64,000 nt of DNA from Rhizobium redzepovicii (GCF_019793435.1 NZ_JAILYH010000011.1:179029-243028); one strand, 5' to 3'; positions 28,705 through 36,681 are shown, counted from the stretch's first letter. Notes: generated from the sequence alone by a model not told the origin. Numbers and translations: made by a program.

Positions 28705-29094
28705 TCACGGCAGAATGGTGTAAACCCTCATGACATTAACAAAATCGTTTGAGAGGGAGCTATGGGTAATCAGTTCCTCTATTTTCTCCGCCCAATAATC
28801 GGTATCGGGCAAAATAAGGGTTGCGCCGTTTCGAGCTAGGAATTCGGCGGCGGCGTGAAATGCTGTTCGCTTGTTACCTTGTTCGAACGCGTGGGCTTTC
28901 GCGATTGCGAACAAAAGGTTGCCGAAGGCCTGCACAAGATCTGGCCCCTCATAGTGCCAATGGTCCCGAGGCGACATCACCGCAGCTTCTAAAAGCCCAA
29001 AGTCTCGCAGAAAGTGCACCTCCCCAGTCTTGGAAACTTGTTCCGCGTTGATGGCAACCACCTGATGCACTTCAATCCAGATCGGCGAGTTCAT
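28705..29094 (-). CDS. doc: Doc (death-on-curing, Fic-fold) toxin
   Basis: A 129-aa protein with the Doc-type Fic motif HAFEQGNKRTA (His68, Phe70, Asn74, Lys75, Arg76). In known Doc proteins this site phosphorylates elongation factor Tu and stops translation. Length and motif are complete, so the toxin looks functional. Its start overlaps the stop of the upstream 190-aa gene (ATGA); that gene is not a Phd-type antitoxin as would be expected. Base composition is lower in GC than the backbone. Confidence 0.88.
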   Translation of the reverse strand: MNSPIWIEVHQVVAINAEQVSKTGEVHFLRDFGLLEAAVMSPRDHWHYEGPDLVQAFGNLLFAIAKAHAFEQGNKRTAFHAAAEFLARNGATLILPDTDYWAEKIEELITHSSLSNDFVNVMRVYTILP

Positions 29095-29663
29095 TTGGCG
29101 AGGCGCGCTGTGATTTTAGGGAACCGCTGATTCAGGTCGTCACGAATCGCCTTCTCATCATCAGCCATGGTCTTGGATTGTTCTCGGATCTTGGCATCGA
29201 TACTCGGTTGGAGCTCTTTTTGCAGGAAAGAAATGAATGCCTCATCGATTGCAATCATGTCTTCCTGCGAGCGGATCGATTCGGCGCTTCTCTTGCGGAA
29301 AAATTTCCTCTTTCCGGGCTCGCCAATCCGCAGAGCACGCTCTTCAATAGCCTGCCGCATCGCTGGGAAAATTTGGCGCATCTCTAATATGTGTTGGTAG
29401 GCGCGCATGCCGTACTCGATGCAGCCCAACCTGACTTCGATAAGCTTCATTCTGTCGTTATCTGCGATCATCGCATCAACAGCATCACGAAGAGCGGCGC
29501 GCTCCAATGCATCAGCTGAACGAAGCCTAAGGACGAATTTCGCGAAACCGCGCGCAAAAATGGCAGCAGCCTCGGCCGGGTCGGAATCGAGCGATGGCCA
29601 ATCCGGACGCGGATAGGCTCCAAACCTTTTTTCACGCTCTTCGAGAAGTGCTAAAGCTGCCAT
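29091..29663 (-). CDS. Unknown 190-aa protein, candidate partner of Doc
   Basis: A 190-aa, mostly helical, charged protein that I do not recognise. It has a run of helices in the first half (SADALERAALRDAVDAMIAD) and a basic patch (GEPGKRKFFRKRSAESIRS) in the middle, then an acidic/basic helical tail ending RFPKITARLAK. It lacks the Phd/YefM fold that usually precedes doc. The four-base overlap with doc implies co-translation, so it may be an antitoxin of a new type or a regulator of the toxin. The ATG at 29663 has a distant AAGGA. Confidence 0.7.
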   Translation of the reverse strand: MAALALLEEREKRFGAYPRPDWPSLDSDPAEAAAIFARGFAKFVLRLRSADALERAALRDAVDAMIADNDRMKLIEVRLGCIEYGMRAYQHILEMRQIFPAMRQAIEERALRIGEPGKRKFFRKRSAESIRSQEDMIAIDEAFISFLQKELQPSIDAKIREQSKTMADDEKAIRDDLNQRFPKITARLAK

Positions 29664-29829
29664 CGCCCGTTTTTATCCTTCATCTCTTATTAAGATGCTC
29701 AGGAGCTATTTTCAATTCCCTGCGTTTGGCGCGGTCAGCTCCATCAAGTCACGGATAGAACTTCGCCTTTTCCGACTGAGGCACGCGGCCCACGGTTCTG
29801 AGGATGGTGTGAGGCAAAGGATGGACATG

Positions 29830-30285
29830 TGAACCGCGCCTAGTTTGCCGGGGGCCATTTCGTTTAAATTATGCGGCCATGGCTGGCGCATCCGCATGGC
29901 GTAGTATCGTTCTTCGGCCTCTGCTGGCGGAGTGTTTCAGATGGGTTCCAGAAGACGCCGGTTTTGTTGAACCAATCGACCCATTCGAGTGTGGCGAACT
30001 CCACGGCTTCGAAGTTGCGCCATGGTCCTCGCCGATGGATGACCTCGGCGTTGTGAAGACCGTTGATCGTTTCGGCGAGAACATTGTCATAACTGTCGCC
30101 AACTTCCAACGGAGGGCTCGATGCCCGCCTCCGCCAGTCGCTCGGGATACCGAATTGACACGCATTGCACGCCCCTGTCGGAATGGTGGATGAGGTCGCC
30201 GCGATAGATAGGCCGTCGATCATGAAGCGCTTGGTCCAAGGCATCGAGGGCCAAACCCGCATGGGCGGTCCGGCTTGCCCGCCCG
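29830..30285 (-). mobile_element. IS3-family orfB remnant, several frameshifts
   Basis: The minus strand encodes the C-terminal part of an IS3-group transposase in three frames. One reads RTAHAGLALDALDQALHDRR then GDLIHHSDRGVQCVSIRYPE (catalytic Asp region). A second reads GDSYDNVLAETINGL...VIHRRGPWRNFEAVEFATLEW (catalytic Glu helix). A third reads NTPPAEAEERYYAM. The outer edge TGAACCGCGCC at about 29830 looks like an IS3-type terminal repeat. The 5' half and orfA are missing, so it is dead. Confidence 0.82.
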
Positions 30286-30430
30286 ATCCGGTCGCGCGTT
30301 TCAGGATCATCAGATTGTTCACAAAACGCGGCGACACGCGGAAATGCCGAGCCGCCTCTCGATGGCTATGGCCTTCCTCGACAAACGCAGCAACACGCAC
30401 GCGCAACGCGATCGGATGTGATTTGCCCAC
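30286..30430 (-). mobile_element. IS630-type transposase N-terminal remnant
   Basis: From a GTG at 30430 with a GGGAGAAGG ribosome site, the frame reads VGKSHPIALRVRVAAFVEEG then HREAARHFRVSPRFVNNLM, the helix-turn-helix start of IS630-family transposases. It then runs directly into IS3 sequence near 30285, so one element interrupted or recombined with the other. Only ~48 residues of the IS630 protein remain. Confidence 0.75.
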
Positions 30431-30594
30431 GGCCCTTCTCCCTCTGTCAATCAAAGGGAATCACACCTCCACTGATTGGAGAATCCTGAATCTCAAAAGC
30501 CGCGACACGCTTTAGTGTCAGACAACATCGACAATTTTCACGGTCATTTCGTCATCGCGTTGCGAGCGAGTTTGCTCGGTGAAGATTTGCTGTT

Positions 30595-31800
30595 TTACTT
30601 GATCCCTAACTCCACACCTTTAGTCGCCTTGGGACGGCCAATCGTATCCTTGAGCCAGCATTCGTTTTTTTTGGGAATATAGGAAAACGCCTTGCAAGCA
30701 TTGTCGCCGATACAGGCGGTGAAACATAGCAGATAGTTGCTGCCTCTTAGGCGTCTGTAGTCACCGCCGGGAAGATCGATGCCCGAATAGCTCGTGAAAT
30801 CAGACACGATCACATCGGCTGCCTTTGACGATGCATAGGCGGCGACCGCATCCGAATTCCGTATCAGGGCAACAATGTTATCTTTCAGGAAGCAAACGCT
30901 GTGCTTCGTGTTGTAGGTAGTCGCCTTGCACTGGCTCTCGCCTTCGCAAATTTCGTGGCACCCCGAATAAGTGACATCCTTGACGGCTCGGTAGTCGAAG
31001 CCGATCGCGTCGTAGCCGCGAGCATCGATGAATGAAGCGGTTGGTTGCGCGGGGAGATTGGTCGTGGCGCTTGGTGTGTTGGTCGACGCCTGTTCCTGCT
31101 CCTCGCCGTAGCAGAGAATCTGGAACACCGACGGCGTGATTTTGTCCGCCACATCGGCTGTCGAGATCGGCTGCTGGTCTGCCGCCTTGTCGCCGGATTG
31201 CCCTGTGATGCTCTGAGATTGCAGGAAAAGGTCGGCAACCGAAGCACGAATAGCGAAATTCACATTCTGCGCCGTGATACCGATCTCATCCGCGATCCCT
31301 TTCGACAGCGTCGCGCTGGTGATGCCCATAAGAAAGCCGTCGCGGTCAACGACCGGGCCACCGGAATTACCGGGCTGGATCGGTGTGGAAATCTGGATGT
31401 ACCGGGTGTCATTTCGAAGCCCTGCCAGCGCATTCACGTTGCCTGTGGTGACCTTGACCGAATCCGACAGCAATGTCGCCAGCGGGTAGCCTATGGCAAC
31501 GATGTCCTCGCCGACCCGCGTTGGAGCGTGACGGAAGACAAGAGGCTTCAACGGCTCCGCGGCATTGATCTTCACCAACGCCAAATCATTCGTGGCGTCG
31601 ATGCGGGGATCGGTGGCGTCTCCCTTGCCTTTCACCTCGATGCGCTTGCAAGCCTGGACGACGTGCGCATTTGTCAGCAGCCATCCATCGGTGGTTACTG
31701 CGAAGCCGGTCCCTGATGACGTCGGGCCGTCGGCAAGACATGTGGAAGCAAGGACCGCGGAAAACACAGCGCTCAAGATTACGCGAAACACGGCTGCCAT
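30595..31800 (-). CDS. Secreted trypsin-like protease with two PAN/Apple-like domains
   Basis: A 401-aa protein. A Sec signal covers residues 1-23. A trypsin-fold domain follows with an intact triad: His46 (LLTNAHVV), Asp72 (NDLALV) and Ser146 (IQPGNSGGPV). After a linker at ~200-240 there are two cysteine-rich modules (GCHEICEGESQCKATTYN and CFTACIGDNACKAFSYIP) that look like PAN/Apple binding domains. It probably acts outside the cytoplasm on proteins or glycans. A protease-PAN fusion is unusual in rhizobia. It is monocistronic beside IS remnants. Confidence 0.82.
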   Translation of the reverse strand: MAAVFRVILSAVFSAVLASTCLADGPTSSGTGFAVTTDGWLLTNAHVVQACKRIEVKGKGDATDPRIDATNDLALVKINAAEPLKPLVFRHAPTRVGEDIVAIGYPLATLLSDSVKVTTGNVNALAGLRNDTRYIQISTPIQPGNSGGPVVDRDGFLMGITSATLSKGIADEIGITAQNVNFAIRASVADLFLQSQSITGQSGDKAADQQPISTADVADKITPSVFQILCYGEEQEQASTNTPSATTNLPAQPTASFIDARGYDAIGFDYRAVKDVTYSGCHEICEGESQCKATTYNTKHSVCFLKDNIVALIRNSDAVAAYASSKAADVIVSDFTSYSGIDLPGGDYRRLRGSNYLLCFTACIGDNACKAFSYIPKKNECWLKDTIGRPKATKGVELGIK

Positions 31801-32025
31801 CAGTATATCCCCAGTTGTCCGGAGATTAGACCTTTGCCCGGGTGCTTTTCAACCAACTCTTGCGGTCAGGCTTAATGCCATAACCATGCAGGGTCCCGCC
31901 GTCTGGAGCGATCAGGGATCAGTGGTTGACCGCATGCTCAGCCCGATCGTCGAGCCACCTGCCTTTCGATAGAAGTTGTGGTATTTTTTTTACGGATGTC
32001 GTTGTTCTCGGGAGGATAGCAATTC

Positions 32026-32235
32026 ATGGTCGTGCACAGGGATATGACGAGCGACGAATGGAAGTGGCTTGTGCGCCTTTGCCAACACGAAGCGGACAGC
32101 ATTCCGAAGGAAATCGAAGCGCGGTTTACCGAACTTGGTCTGTTGGGGCCGAATGGTCTTTCGGACAATGCCAGGAACCTGGTTCAAAATGAACTGCTGG
32201 CAGAGCGGCGGAACAGACTGCAAGGGCTTCACTGA
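32026..32235 (+). CDS. Small hypothetical protein
   Basis: A 69-aa helical protein (DEWKWLVRLCQHEADSIPKE...). The ribosome site GGGAGGA lies 11 bases before the ATG. No family is recognised; the neighbouring genes give no clue. Confidence 0.6.
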   Translation: MVVHRDMTSDEWKWLVRLCQHEADSIPKEIEARFTELGLLGPNGLSDNARNLVQNELLAERRNRLQGLH

Positions 32236-32362
32236 TTGATACCGTTGGACGCCAAGCAGGAGTCCAAGGCGGTGATGTTCATGCGGCACGTCCAAGCCGG
32301 AATCCGACTATCTCGGTTCCGGACTTGGTCATGGATTTTCTGCCAACGGCCCGAGCCGGCCT

Positions 32363-32557
32363 CTAATAGCTGCAGGAGCGACCGTCGCTAGGTCTAAACC
32401 CACCGCCGCAGGCCGGGTTGAGCGGCATCTCTTCCCGATAATAGCCGCCCCCGATCGACGAGGTCTGATCGAGGTATCCGGATGATGTGCAGGCCGAAGT
32501 GATCGTGGCAAGGCTGATCAGCGTTCCGGTCGCGATAAATGCGAAAAATCGGTTCAT
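32363..32557 (-). CDS. Small lipoprotein
   Basis: A 64-aa precursor with a clear lipobox (TSAC, Cys23) after a hydrophobic signal. The mature part is ~42 aa, Gly-rich with two further cysteines (NPACGGG, GRSCSY) that could form a disulfide. The ribosome site AAGGAG lies eight bases before the ATG. Function unknown. Confidence 0.75.
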   Translation of the reverse strand: MNRFFAFIATGTLISLATITSACTSSGYLDQTSSIGGGYYREEMPLNPACGGGFRPSDGRSCSY

Positions 32558-32795
32558 CTGAGCTTCTCCTTCGGAGGGCCCTTGGCTTGGCCCTGAACGG
32601 AGAATTTACCACGCGATCCCGCATGTTCGCGAGGATTTATGGTGTGAGAGTGCCCTTCGGCGGCCCTCATAACGCCAATGTGATCTCCCAAGCCATGCAC
32701 TGTCGCATAACTGTCATGTAAAATTGCCCATTGCGATGGCAGCTTGGGCAAAATATATGCTGCCGGCTAACAAAAAAAAGAATGAGTGAACTGCC

Positions 32796-32942
32796 ATGAG
32801 TGCCCTGCATAAACTTTTCAACCGCAATCTCCTGACCCGTTTCGTGACCGGTCTCGGTGCGGTTCCCCAGCGTTTTCGCGACGCCCGCGAAGAGCGCAAG
32901 CCTGCGATCCATCCGTCTTTCATGGATGATTTCGGCGCTTAA
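32796..32942 (+). CDS. Possible 48-aa small protein
   Basis: An open frame from ATG at 32796 to TAA at 32940-32942 encodes MSALHKLFNRNLLTRFVTGL...RDAREERKPA..., with an amphipathic helix and Arg-rich middle. A five-codon frame (MSELP) starting at 32782 ends in an ATGA overlap with its start, which could couple translation. There is no strong ribosome site, so it is tentative. Confidence 0.4.
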   Translation: MSALHKLFNRNLLTRFVTGLGAVPQRFRDAREERKPAIHPSFMDDFGA

Positions 32943-33006
32943 ATCCGCAATGTGTCCGCTGGCCGAAAGGTAAGGCAAACGACCTTATCCTGGCTGGCGT
33001 GCGCCC

Positions 33007-33354
33007 TCAATTCACTGCGGGCGCTGCCGGTTCTCCCCAGCTCGATATGGGCTGACCGGCCCTGGTTGCCACCCTCACATCATAGAGCGCGAGCGAAGCC
33101 TGAAGCTGCTGCGTATCGTTGCAACGGTTGATGACGCCGCCGATATATTGCACGCAGTCGCTGGCGCTGCCCTGCACGGAGCCCGTCGACCAATCCTTGA
33201 CGATCCCATCGGCGCCCACCAGGAAATAGGACAGCCGGTTGCTCTGCGACACCGTGGAGCTGCCGACAAGGCCGGCAAAGTTCGTGCCGGTCTCGGTCTT
33301 GGCGGCGGGCGTCATATGCCGGTAGATCGTCATGCCGTTCTTCAACGGCGTCAC
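33007..33354 (-). CDS. Hypothetical protein coupled to a small lipoprotein
   Basis: A ~115-aa protein (VTPLKNGMTIYRH...SYFLVGADGIVKDWSTGSVQG...) with no signal peptide of its own. Its GTG overlaps the upstream lipoprotein stop (GTGA). Either the two are translationally coupled or they are one lipoprotein split by a frameshift; the second would explain the missing signal. Two cysteines (SDCVQY, NRCNDT) suit an exported protein. Family unknown. Confidence 0.6.
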   Translation of the reverse strand: MTPLKNGMTIYRHMTPAAKTETGTNFAGLVGSSTVSQSNRLSYFLVGADGIVKDWSTGSVQGSASDCVQYIGGVINRCNDTQQLQASLALYDVRVATRAGQPISSWGEPAAPAVN

Positions 33355-33557
33355 GCGATCATCGGCCCATAGGTCGCGTCGGAGCCGGAAAGCCGCGCCA
33401 TCGGCGATTGGACGAGATTGGCGATCTCCGTATAGTGTTTGCCGAGCGCATAGCTGATGTAGGAGCGGTTGGCGGCATTTTCAGCCTTTTCCGCCACCTG
33501 GGAGCAGCCCGCCAGGCCGATCGCGAGGCCGATCGAAAGAATTGTCATGAAGCGCAT
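33351..33557 (-). CDS. Small lipoprotein
   Basis: A 68-aa precursor with lipobox LAGC (Cys18) after a short signal (MRFMTILSIGLAIG). The mature part is helical (QVAEKAENAANRSYISYALG). It overlaps the next gene in GTGA fashion and might be its N-terminal half if a frameshift is present. Divergent from the SIMPL gene. Confidence 0.7.
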   Translation of the reverse strand: MRFMTILSIGLAIGLAGCSQVAEKAENAANRSYISYALGKHYTEIANLVQSPMARLSGSDATYGPMIA

Positions 33558-33829
33558 GCTGCGCCCTTGCCGGTCACAGCATGCCCGCCCCTGTTTCTTA
33601 ACCCGCCGTCTTTGCTATCAGGTTTGGGGGATTTGGTAGGTGGTGGGAAGACGGAGAAATGGAGAGGCTGTGCCGTGGGCGCTACTCACCGTCGAGCCGG
33701 ATTCGCGTTCCACGCCCGCACCCTCACATTTTTTCTCTCCGCACACACTCGCCCTTCTCTTCCGCCGCAATAGCTTCACAATCAACCGACAGAAAGTTCA
33801 TCCGGGAAACGACAACTAGGGAATGAAAC

Positions 33830-34567
33830 ATGGCGCCGATTCTCTCCAAGACTCTTCTGATGACTGCCCTTCTCGCCCTGCCGCTCGGCAGCGCAGCGCC
33901 GGTGTTGGCGCAGGAGGCAAAGCCGCGTGAGGCGGTGATTTCGGTGACGGGGGATGGTGAATCGGCCCTTGCGCCCGATATGGCCGTCGTCAACCTTGCC
34001 GTCGTCAAGCAGGCAAAGACCGCCCGCGAAGCGCTCGACGAGAACAACAAGGCGATGAACGAGGTGCTGAAGGCGCTGAAGGACGGCGGCATCGCCGAGC
34101 GCGATCTGCAGACCTCCGGCTTCTCAATCCAGCCGCAATACAACTACCCGCAGCCGGTCGATGGTCAACAGCAGCAGCCGCAGTTGATCGGCTACCAGAC
34201 CATCAATTCCATCACCATCAGGCTGCGTGATCTTGCCAAGCTCGGCCAGGTGATCGACCAGTCCGTCACCCTCGGCATCAACCAGGGCGGCGACATCCAG
34301 TTCACCAACGACAAGCCGCAAGCAGCCCTCGAAGAGGCGCGCAAGAATGCTGTTGCCGAGGCGGTGAAGAAGGCGAAGACTCTGAGCGAAGCCGCCGGCG
34401 TCAAGCTCGGCCGCATCATCGAGATCAACGAGAACGTGCCGCGCCCGATGCCGCAGCCGGCCTATCGCGCCACGATGATGAAGGAGGCCGATTCGGCCGT
34501 TCCCGTGCAGAGCGGCGAGAACAACTACACTGTCAGCGTCACCGTGACTTTTGCGATCGAACAGTGA
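33830..34567 (+). CDS. SIMPL-domain (DUF541) periplasmic protein
   Basis: A 245-aa exported protein: signal peptide to ~residue 28 (...APVLAQ), then the SIMPL/DUF541 domain (ISVTGDGESALAPDMAVVNL...YQTINSITIRLRDL...). The family forms oligomers in the envelope and has been linked to stress resistance in a few bacteria, but no reaction is known. It stands alone between divergent and convergent genes. Confidence 0.88.
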   Translation: MAPILSKTLLMTALLALPLGSAAPVLAQEAKPREAVISVTGDGESALAPDMAVVNLAVVKQAKTAREALDENNKAMNEVLKALKDGGIAERDLQTSGFSIQPQYNYPQPVDGQQQQPQLIGYQTINSITIRLRDLAKLGQVIDQSVTLGINQGGDIQFTNDKPQAALEEARKNAVAEAVKKAKTLSEAAGVKLGRIIEINENVPRPMPQPAYRATMMKEADSAVPVQSGENNYTVSVTVTFAIEQ

Positions 34568-34589
34568 AATGAAAGTGCCGGCGGCAGCC

Positions 34590-34625
34590 AACACCCTCCC
34601 CAACCCCTCCCCACAAGGGGGAGGG
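34590..34625. repeat. Short GC-rich palindromic repeat
   Basis: CCCTCCCC (34605-34612) and GGGGGAGGG (34617-34625) form a compact hairpin just after the SIMPL gene, preceded by a second CCCTCCCC copy. It is the CCCTCCCC/GGGGAGGG type of dispersed rhizobial hairpin and may act as a terminator. Confidence 0.6.
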
Positions 34626-34774
34626 ACTAAGCTGCGGTTGCCGACGGCGGCCAAAATGAAGGTCTTGCTGACTGCCACCGTTCGACGAATTGCTTGGATG
34701 GAAATTATCTGAGGCGGTGCGGCATGTTAGACCCTCCAGGGTCTACCGAGCGTAGAACAACCTCACAAAAAGAA

Positions 34775-34814
34775 AACCGCCCTTGCCGATCCGGGGAGAC
34801 TGGCAAAGGCGGTT
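34775..34814 (-). terminator. Rho-independent terminator of the 34.9-kb gene
   Basis: On the minus strand, a stem AACCGCC...TTGCC / GGCAA...GGCGGTT with one mismatch is followed by TTCTTTTTGT. It lies about 40 bases past the stop of the gene at 34856-35215. Confidence 0.8.
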
Positions 34815-34855
34815 CTGGCCGCCGCATCGGGGAGACGAGGCGGTATTCTAGTTTA

Positions 34856-35215
34856 TCAGCGGCGCAGAGCCGGGCAGCCGCGGACGTTGCCGAAGCTCAT
34901 CTCGCCGGGGCCGCGACGCGTCCAGCCCTGGACAATGACGCGGCGCGGGGTGACGTCGACGACGCGGGCGCGGCGGAAGCCGTAATCGCGGGCCATGTCT
35001 TCGGCCATCCGCGGATCACAGCCGCGCGGACGGCGGTCGTAGCCCAACGGCGGGCGATCGTAGCCCGGAGCCGGACGGCGGTAGTCCCGCGGCGCGTCAC
35101 GGTCCTGATCGCCGATAATGATATTCAACTGCGCGGCGGCGGGCGCCACCGTGCCGGCAAGGGTGCCGGCGGTCAGCATGACGGCAAGACCCGCCTTTGC
35201 CAAAAACTGCATCAT
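34856..35215 (-). CDS. Secreted small protein, paralogue 1
   Basis: A ~119-aa precursor with a signal peptide (MMQFLAKAGLAVMLTAGTLA..., cleavage near APAAA-Q). The mature part has a Pro/Arg/Tyr-rich stretch and a C-terminal module with two cysteines: RGCDPRMAEDMARDYGFRRA...NVRGCPALRR. The module is shared with the next gene product. The start at 35215 gives the signal; the frame upstream lacks a ribosome site. Probably periplasmic; function unknown. Confidence 0.75.
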   Translation of the reverse strand: MMQFLAKAGLAVMLTAGTLAGTVAPAAAQLNIIIGDQDRDAPRDYRRPAPGYDRPPLGYDRRPRGCDPRMAEDMARDYGFRRARVVDVTPRRVIVQGWTRRGPGEMSFGNVRGCPALRR

Positions 35216-35357
35216 CGAAAAACCTTTCGTTTCAAAGTCGGTGCGGCCGAGCCGCCTGGGAATCACCCATACGGATTAGAGAAGAAGCGGCTGAACGTGT
35301 CGCCGTCAAGGCAAAAGCGGCCGGCAAGCGCCGTGTCGGCGCCTGCCGGCGCAGTCC

Positions 35358-35663
35358 TCAGCGCCGGATCAGCGGGCAGCCGCGGACATTGGCGAAGACC
35401 ATTCGGTCCCAGCCACGATGGTCGCGGCCGGAAACGACGACGACGCGCGGCGACATGCGAGTGATCTGGGCTCTGCGCAGACCGAAATCGCGCGCCTTGC
35501 GCACTGCATGCATCGGCGAGCAGCCGCGAATCGGCCGGTGATATTGCGCCTCGACGACGAAATTCGTCTGCGGCCCAGCGGCTGCCGCGGTGGTGACCGT
35601 GGCCGGGACGGTGCAGAGGGCGAGCAATGCGGCAAGCGAGGCCTTGGCGAGGAAATGTGTCAT
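35358..35663 (-). CDS. Secreted small protein, paralogue 2
   Basis: A ~101-aa precursor (signal MTHFLAKASLAALLALCTV...) with the same C-terminal module as its downstream neighbour: RGCSPMHAVRKARDFGLRRA...NVRGCPLIRR. The shared two cysteines, the GLRRA or GFRRA helix and the NVRGCP end show tandem duplication. GGAGA lies eight bases before the ATG at 35663. Function unknown. Confidence 0.75.
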   Translation of the reverse strand: MTHFLAKASLAALLALCTVPATVTTAAAAGPQTNFVVEAQYHRPIRGCSPMHAVRKARDFGLRRAQITRMSPRVVVVSGRDHRGWDRMVFANVRGCPLIRR

Positions 35664-35695
35664 GGGGCGTCTCCGTCGATTGGTCCTATTTCTAC

Positions 35696-35719
35696 GCATG
35701 TCGTTATTGCGCGACATGC
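35696..35719. repeat. Minimal GCATGTCG hairpin
   Basis: GCATGTCG (35696-35703) and CGACATGC (35712-35719) form an 8-bp hairpin in the promoter region of the secreted-peptide gene. It is the outer arms of the longer GCATGTCG repeat with a short loop. Confidence 0.6.
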
Positions 35720-35816
35720 TTGGGTTCTCCCTTAGGGATTGCCTCGACAGTAAACGCTGTAAACTGAATGGCGTTCGAACCGACCATTCACTTCTCATTC
35801 ACAAGGATTAATCCTT

Positions 35817-36239
35817 TCACGGGCCAAGATGCAGAACGATTTCCCGCCGGTGCGGGCGGTCGCGATGCTCGAAGAGATAGAGGCCCTGCCAAGTGCCGAG
35901 CATCAGCCGGCCCCGCGCGACGGGAATGCCGACCGAGACCTGCGTCAGCGCCGCCTTGATATGCGCCGGCATATCGTCCGGCCCTTCGGCGCGATGCACG
36001 ACCCAGCCCATCGACGGATCAGAGGCCGGCGGCACGAGGCGGCGGAAGAAGGAAAGCAGATCGGTTTGCACGTCGGGATCGGCATTTTCCTGGATCAGCA
36101 GCGAGCAGGAAGTGTGGCGCACGAAGACAGTGAGAAGCCCCTCCTCCCGCCCTGATCGGTTGACAAAGGCGTCTGCCTGATCGGTGAATTCGTAAAGGCC
36201 CTGTCCGCGTGTGGACAGTGTCAGGATCGTCTGTGGCAA
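35817..36239 (-). CDS. YjbQ/UPF0047 family protein
   Basis: A 140-aa protein with the family blocks VFVRHTSCSLLIQENADPDV and LMLGTWQGLYLFEHRD. UPF0047 proteins form trimers, and some (YjbQ) have been reported to have weak thiamin-phosphate synthase activity. The true role is uncertain. The gene is alone. Confidence 0.9.
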   Translation of the reverse strand: MPQTILTLSTRGQGLYEFTDQADAFVNRSGREEGLLTVFVRHTSCSLLIQENADPDVQTDLLSFFRRLVPPASDPSMGWVVHRAEGPDDMPAHIKAALTQVSVGIPVARGRLMLGTWQGLYLFEHRDRPHRREIVLHLGP

Positions 36240-36312
36240 GGCGCTCTCCCGTCTCGGAATCTTATCGGCGCGAGGTGGCTCGTCAGAAGAGGCAAGTCAA
36301 TGCTTGATCGGT

Positions 36313-36681
36313 TCAGAGTTTGATCAGCGTCTCGAAGCCGCCATAGATCATCCGCTTGCCGTCGAAGGGCATCTGCCATTGGTCGCCCTTGAGCCTCGGA
36401 TCGGCCATCACCTTGGCGTTGACATCGTCGCGCTGCTGCCGGGACCGGTAGACGATCCAGGCAAACACCACCACCTCGTCCTCCTTGGCCTGCACAGCGC
36501 GGGGAAAGGAGGTGAGCTCGCCATAGGGCACGTCGTCGCCGATGCATTCGACATATTCCAGCGCGCCATATTCCTTCCAGATCGTGCCGGCAAATGTCGA
36601 GAATTTCTTGTAGGCCTCGATATTCTCCTTCGGCACCGCCACGATGAAACCGTCGACATAGGACACGATCATCTTCTCCAT
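36313..36681 (-). CDS. DUF1428 family protein
   Basis: A 122-aa protein with the DUF1428 dimeric ferredoxin-like pattern: YVDGFIVAVPKENIEAYKKF, ALEYVECIGDDVPYG and MPFDGKRMIYGGFE. No reaction is known. It is common in rhizobia as a single gene. Confidence 0.88.
   Translation of the reverse strand: MEKMIVSYVDGFIVAVPKENIEAYKKFSTFAGTIWKEYGALEYVECIGDDVPYGELTSFPRAVQAKEDEVVVFAWIVYRSRQQRDDVNAKVMADPRLKGDQWQMPFDGKRMIYGGFETLIKL

Noticed and set aside
29864..30454. A single 196-aa transposase
   Set aside because: The frame joins the start of an IS630 protein to a frame-shifted IS3 fragment, so it is not one gene.
32667..32978. 103-aa minus-strand protein
   Set aside because: It is antisense to the 48-aa candidate and includes the AT-rich promoter stretch; there is no ribosome site or family.
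28521..33000. Attachment-site repeat of the tRNA 3' end
   Set aside because: No second copy of the TCCGGGCCCACCA end was noticed downstream, so an att pair cannot be claimed.
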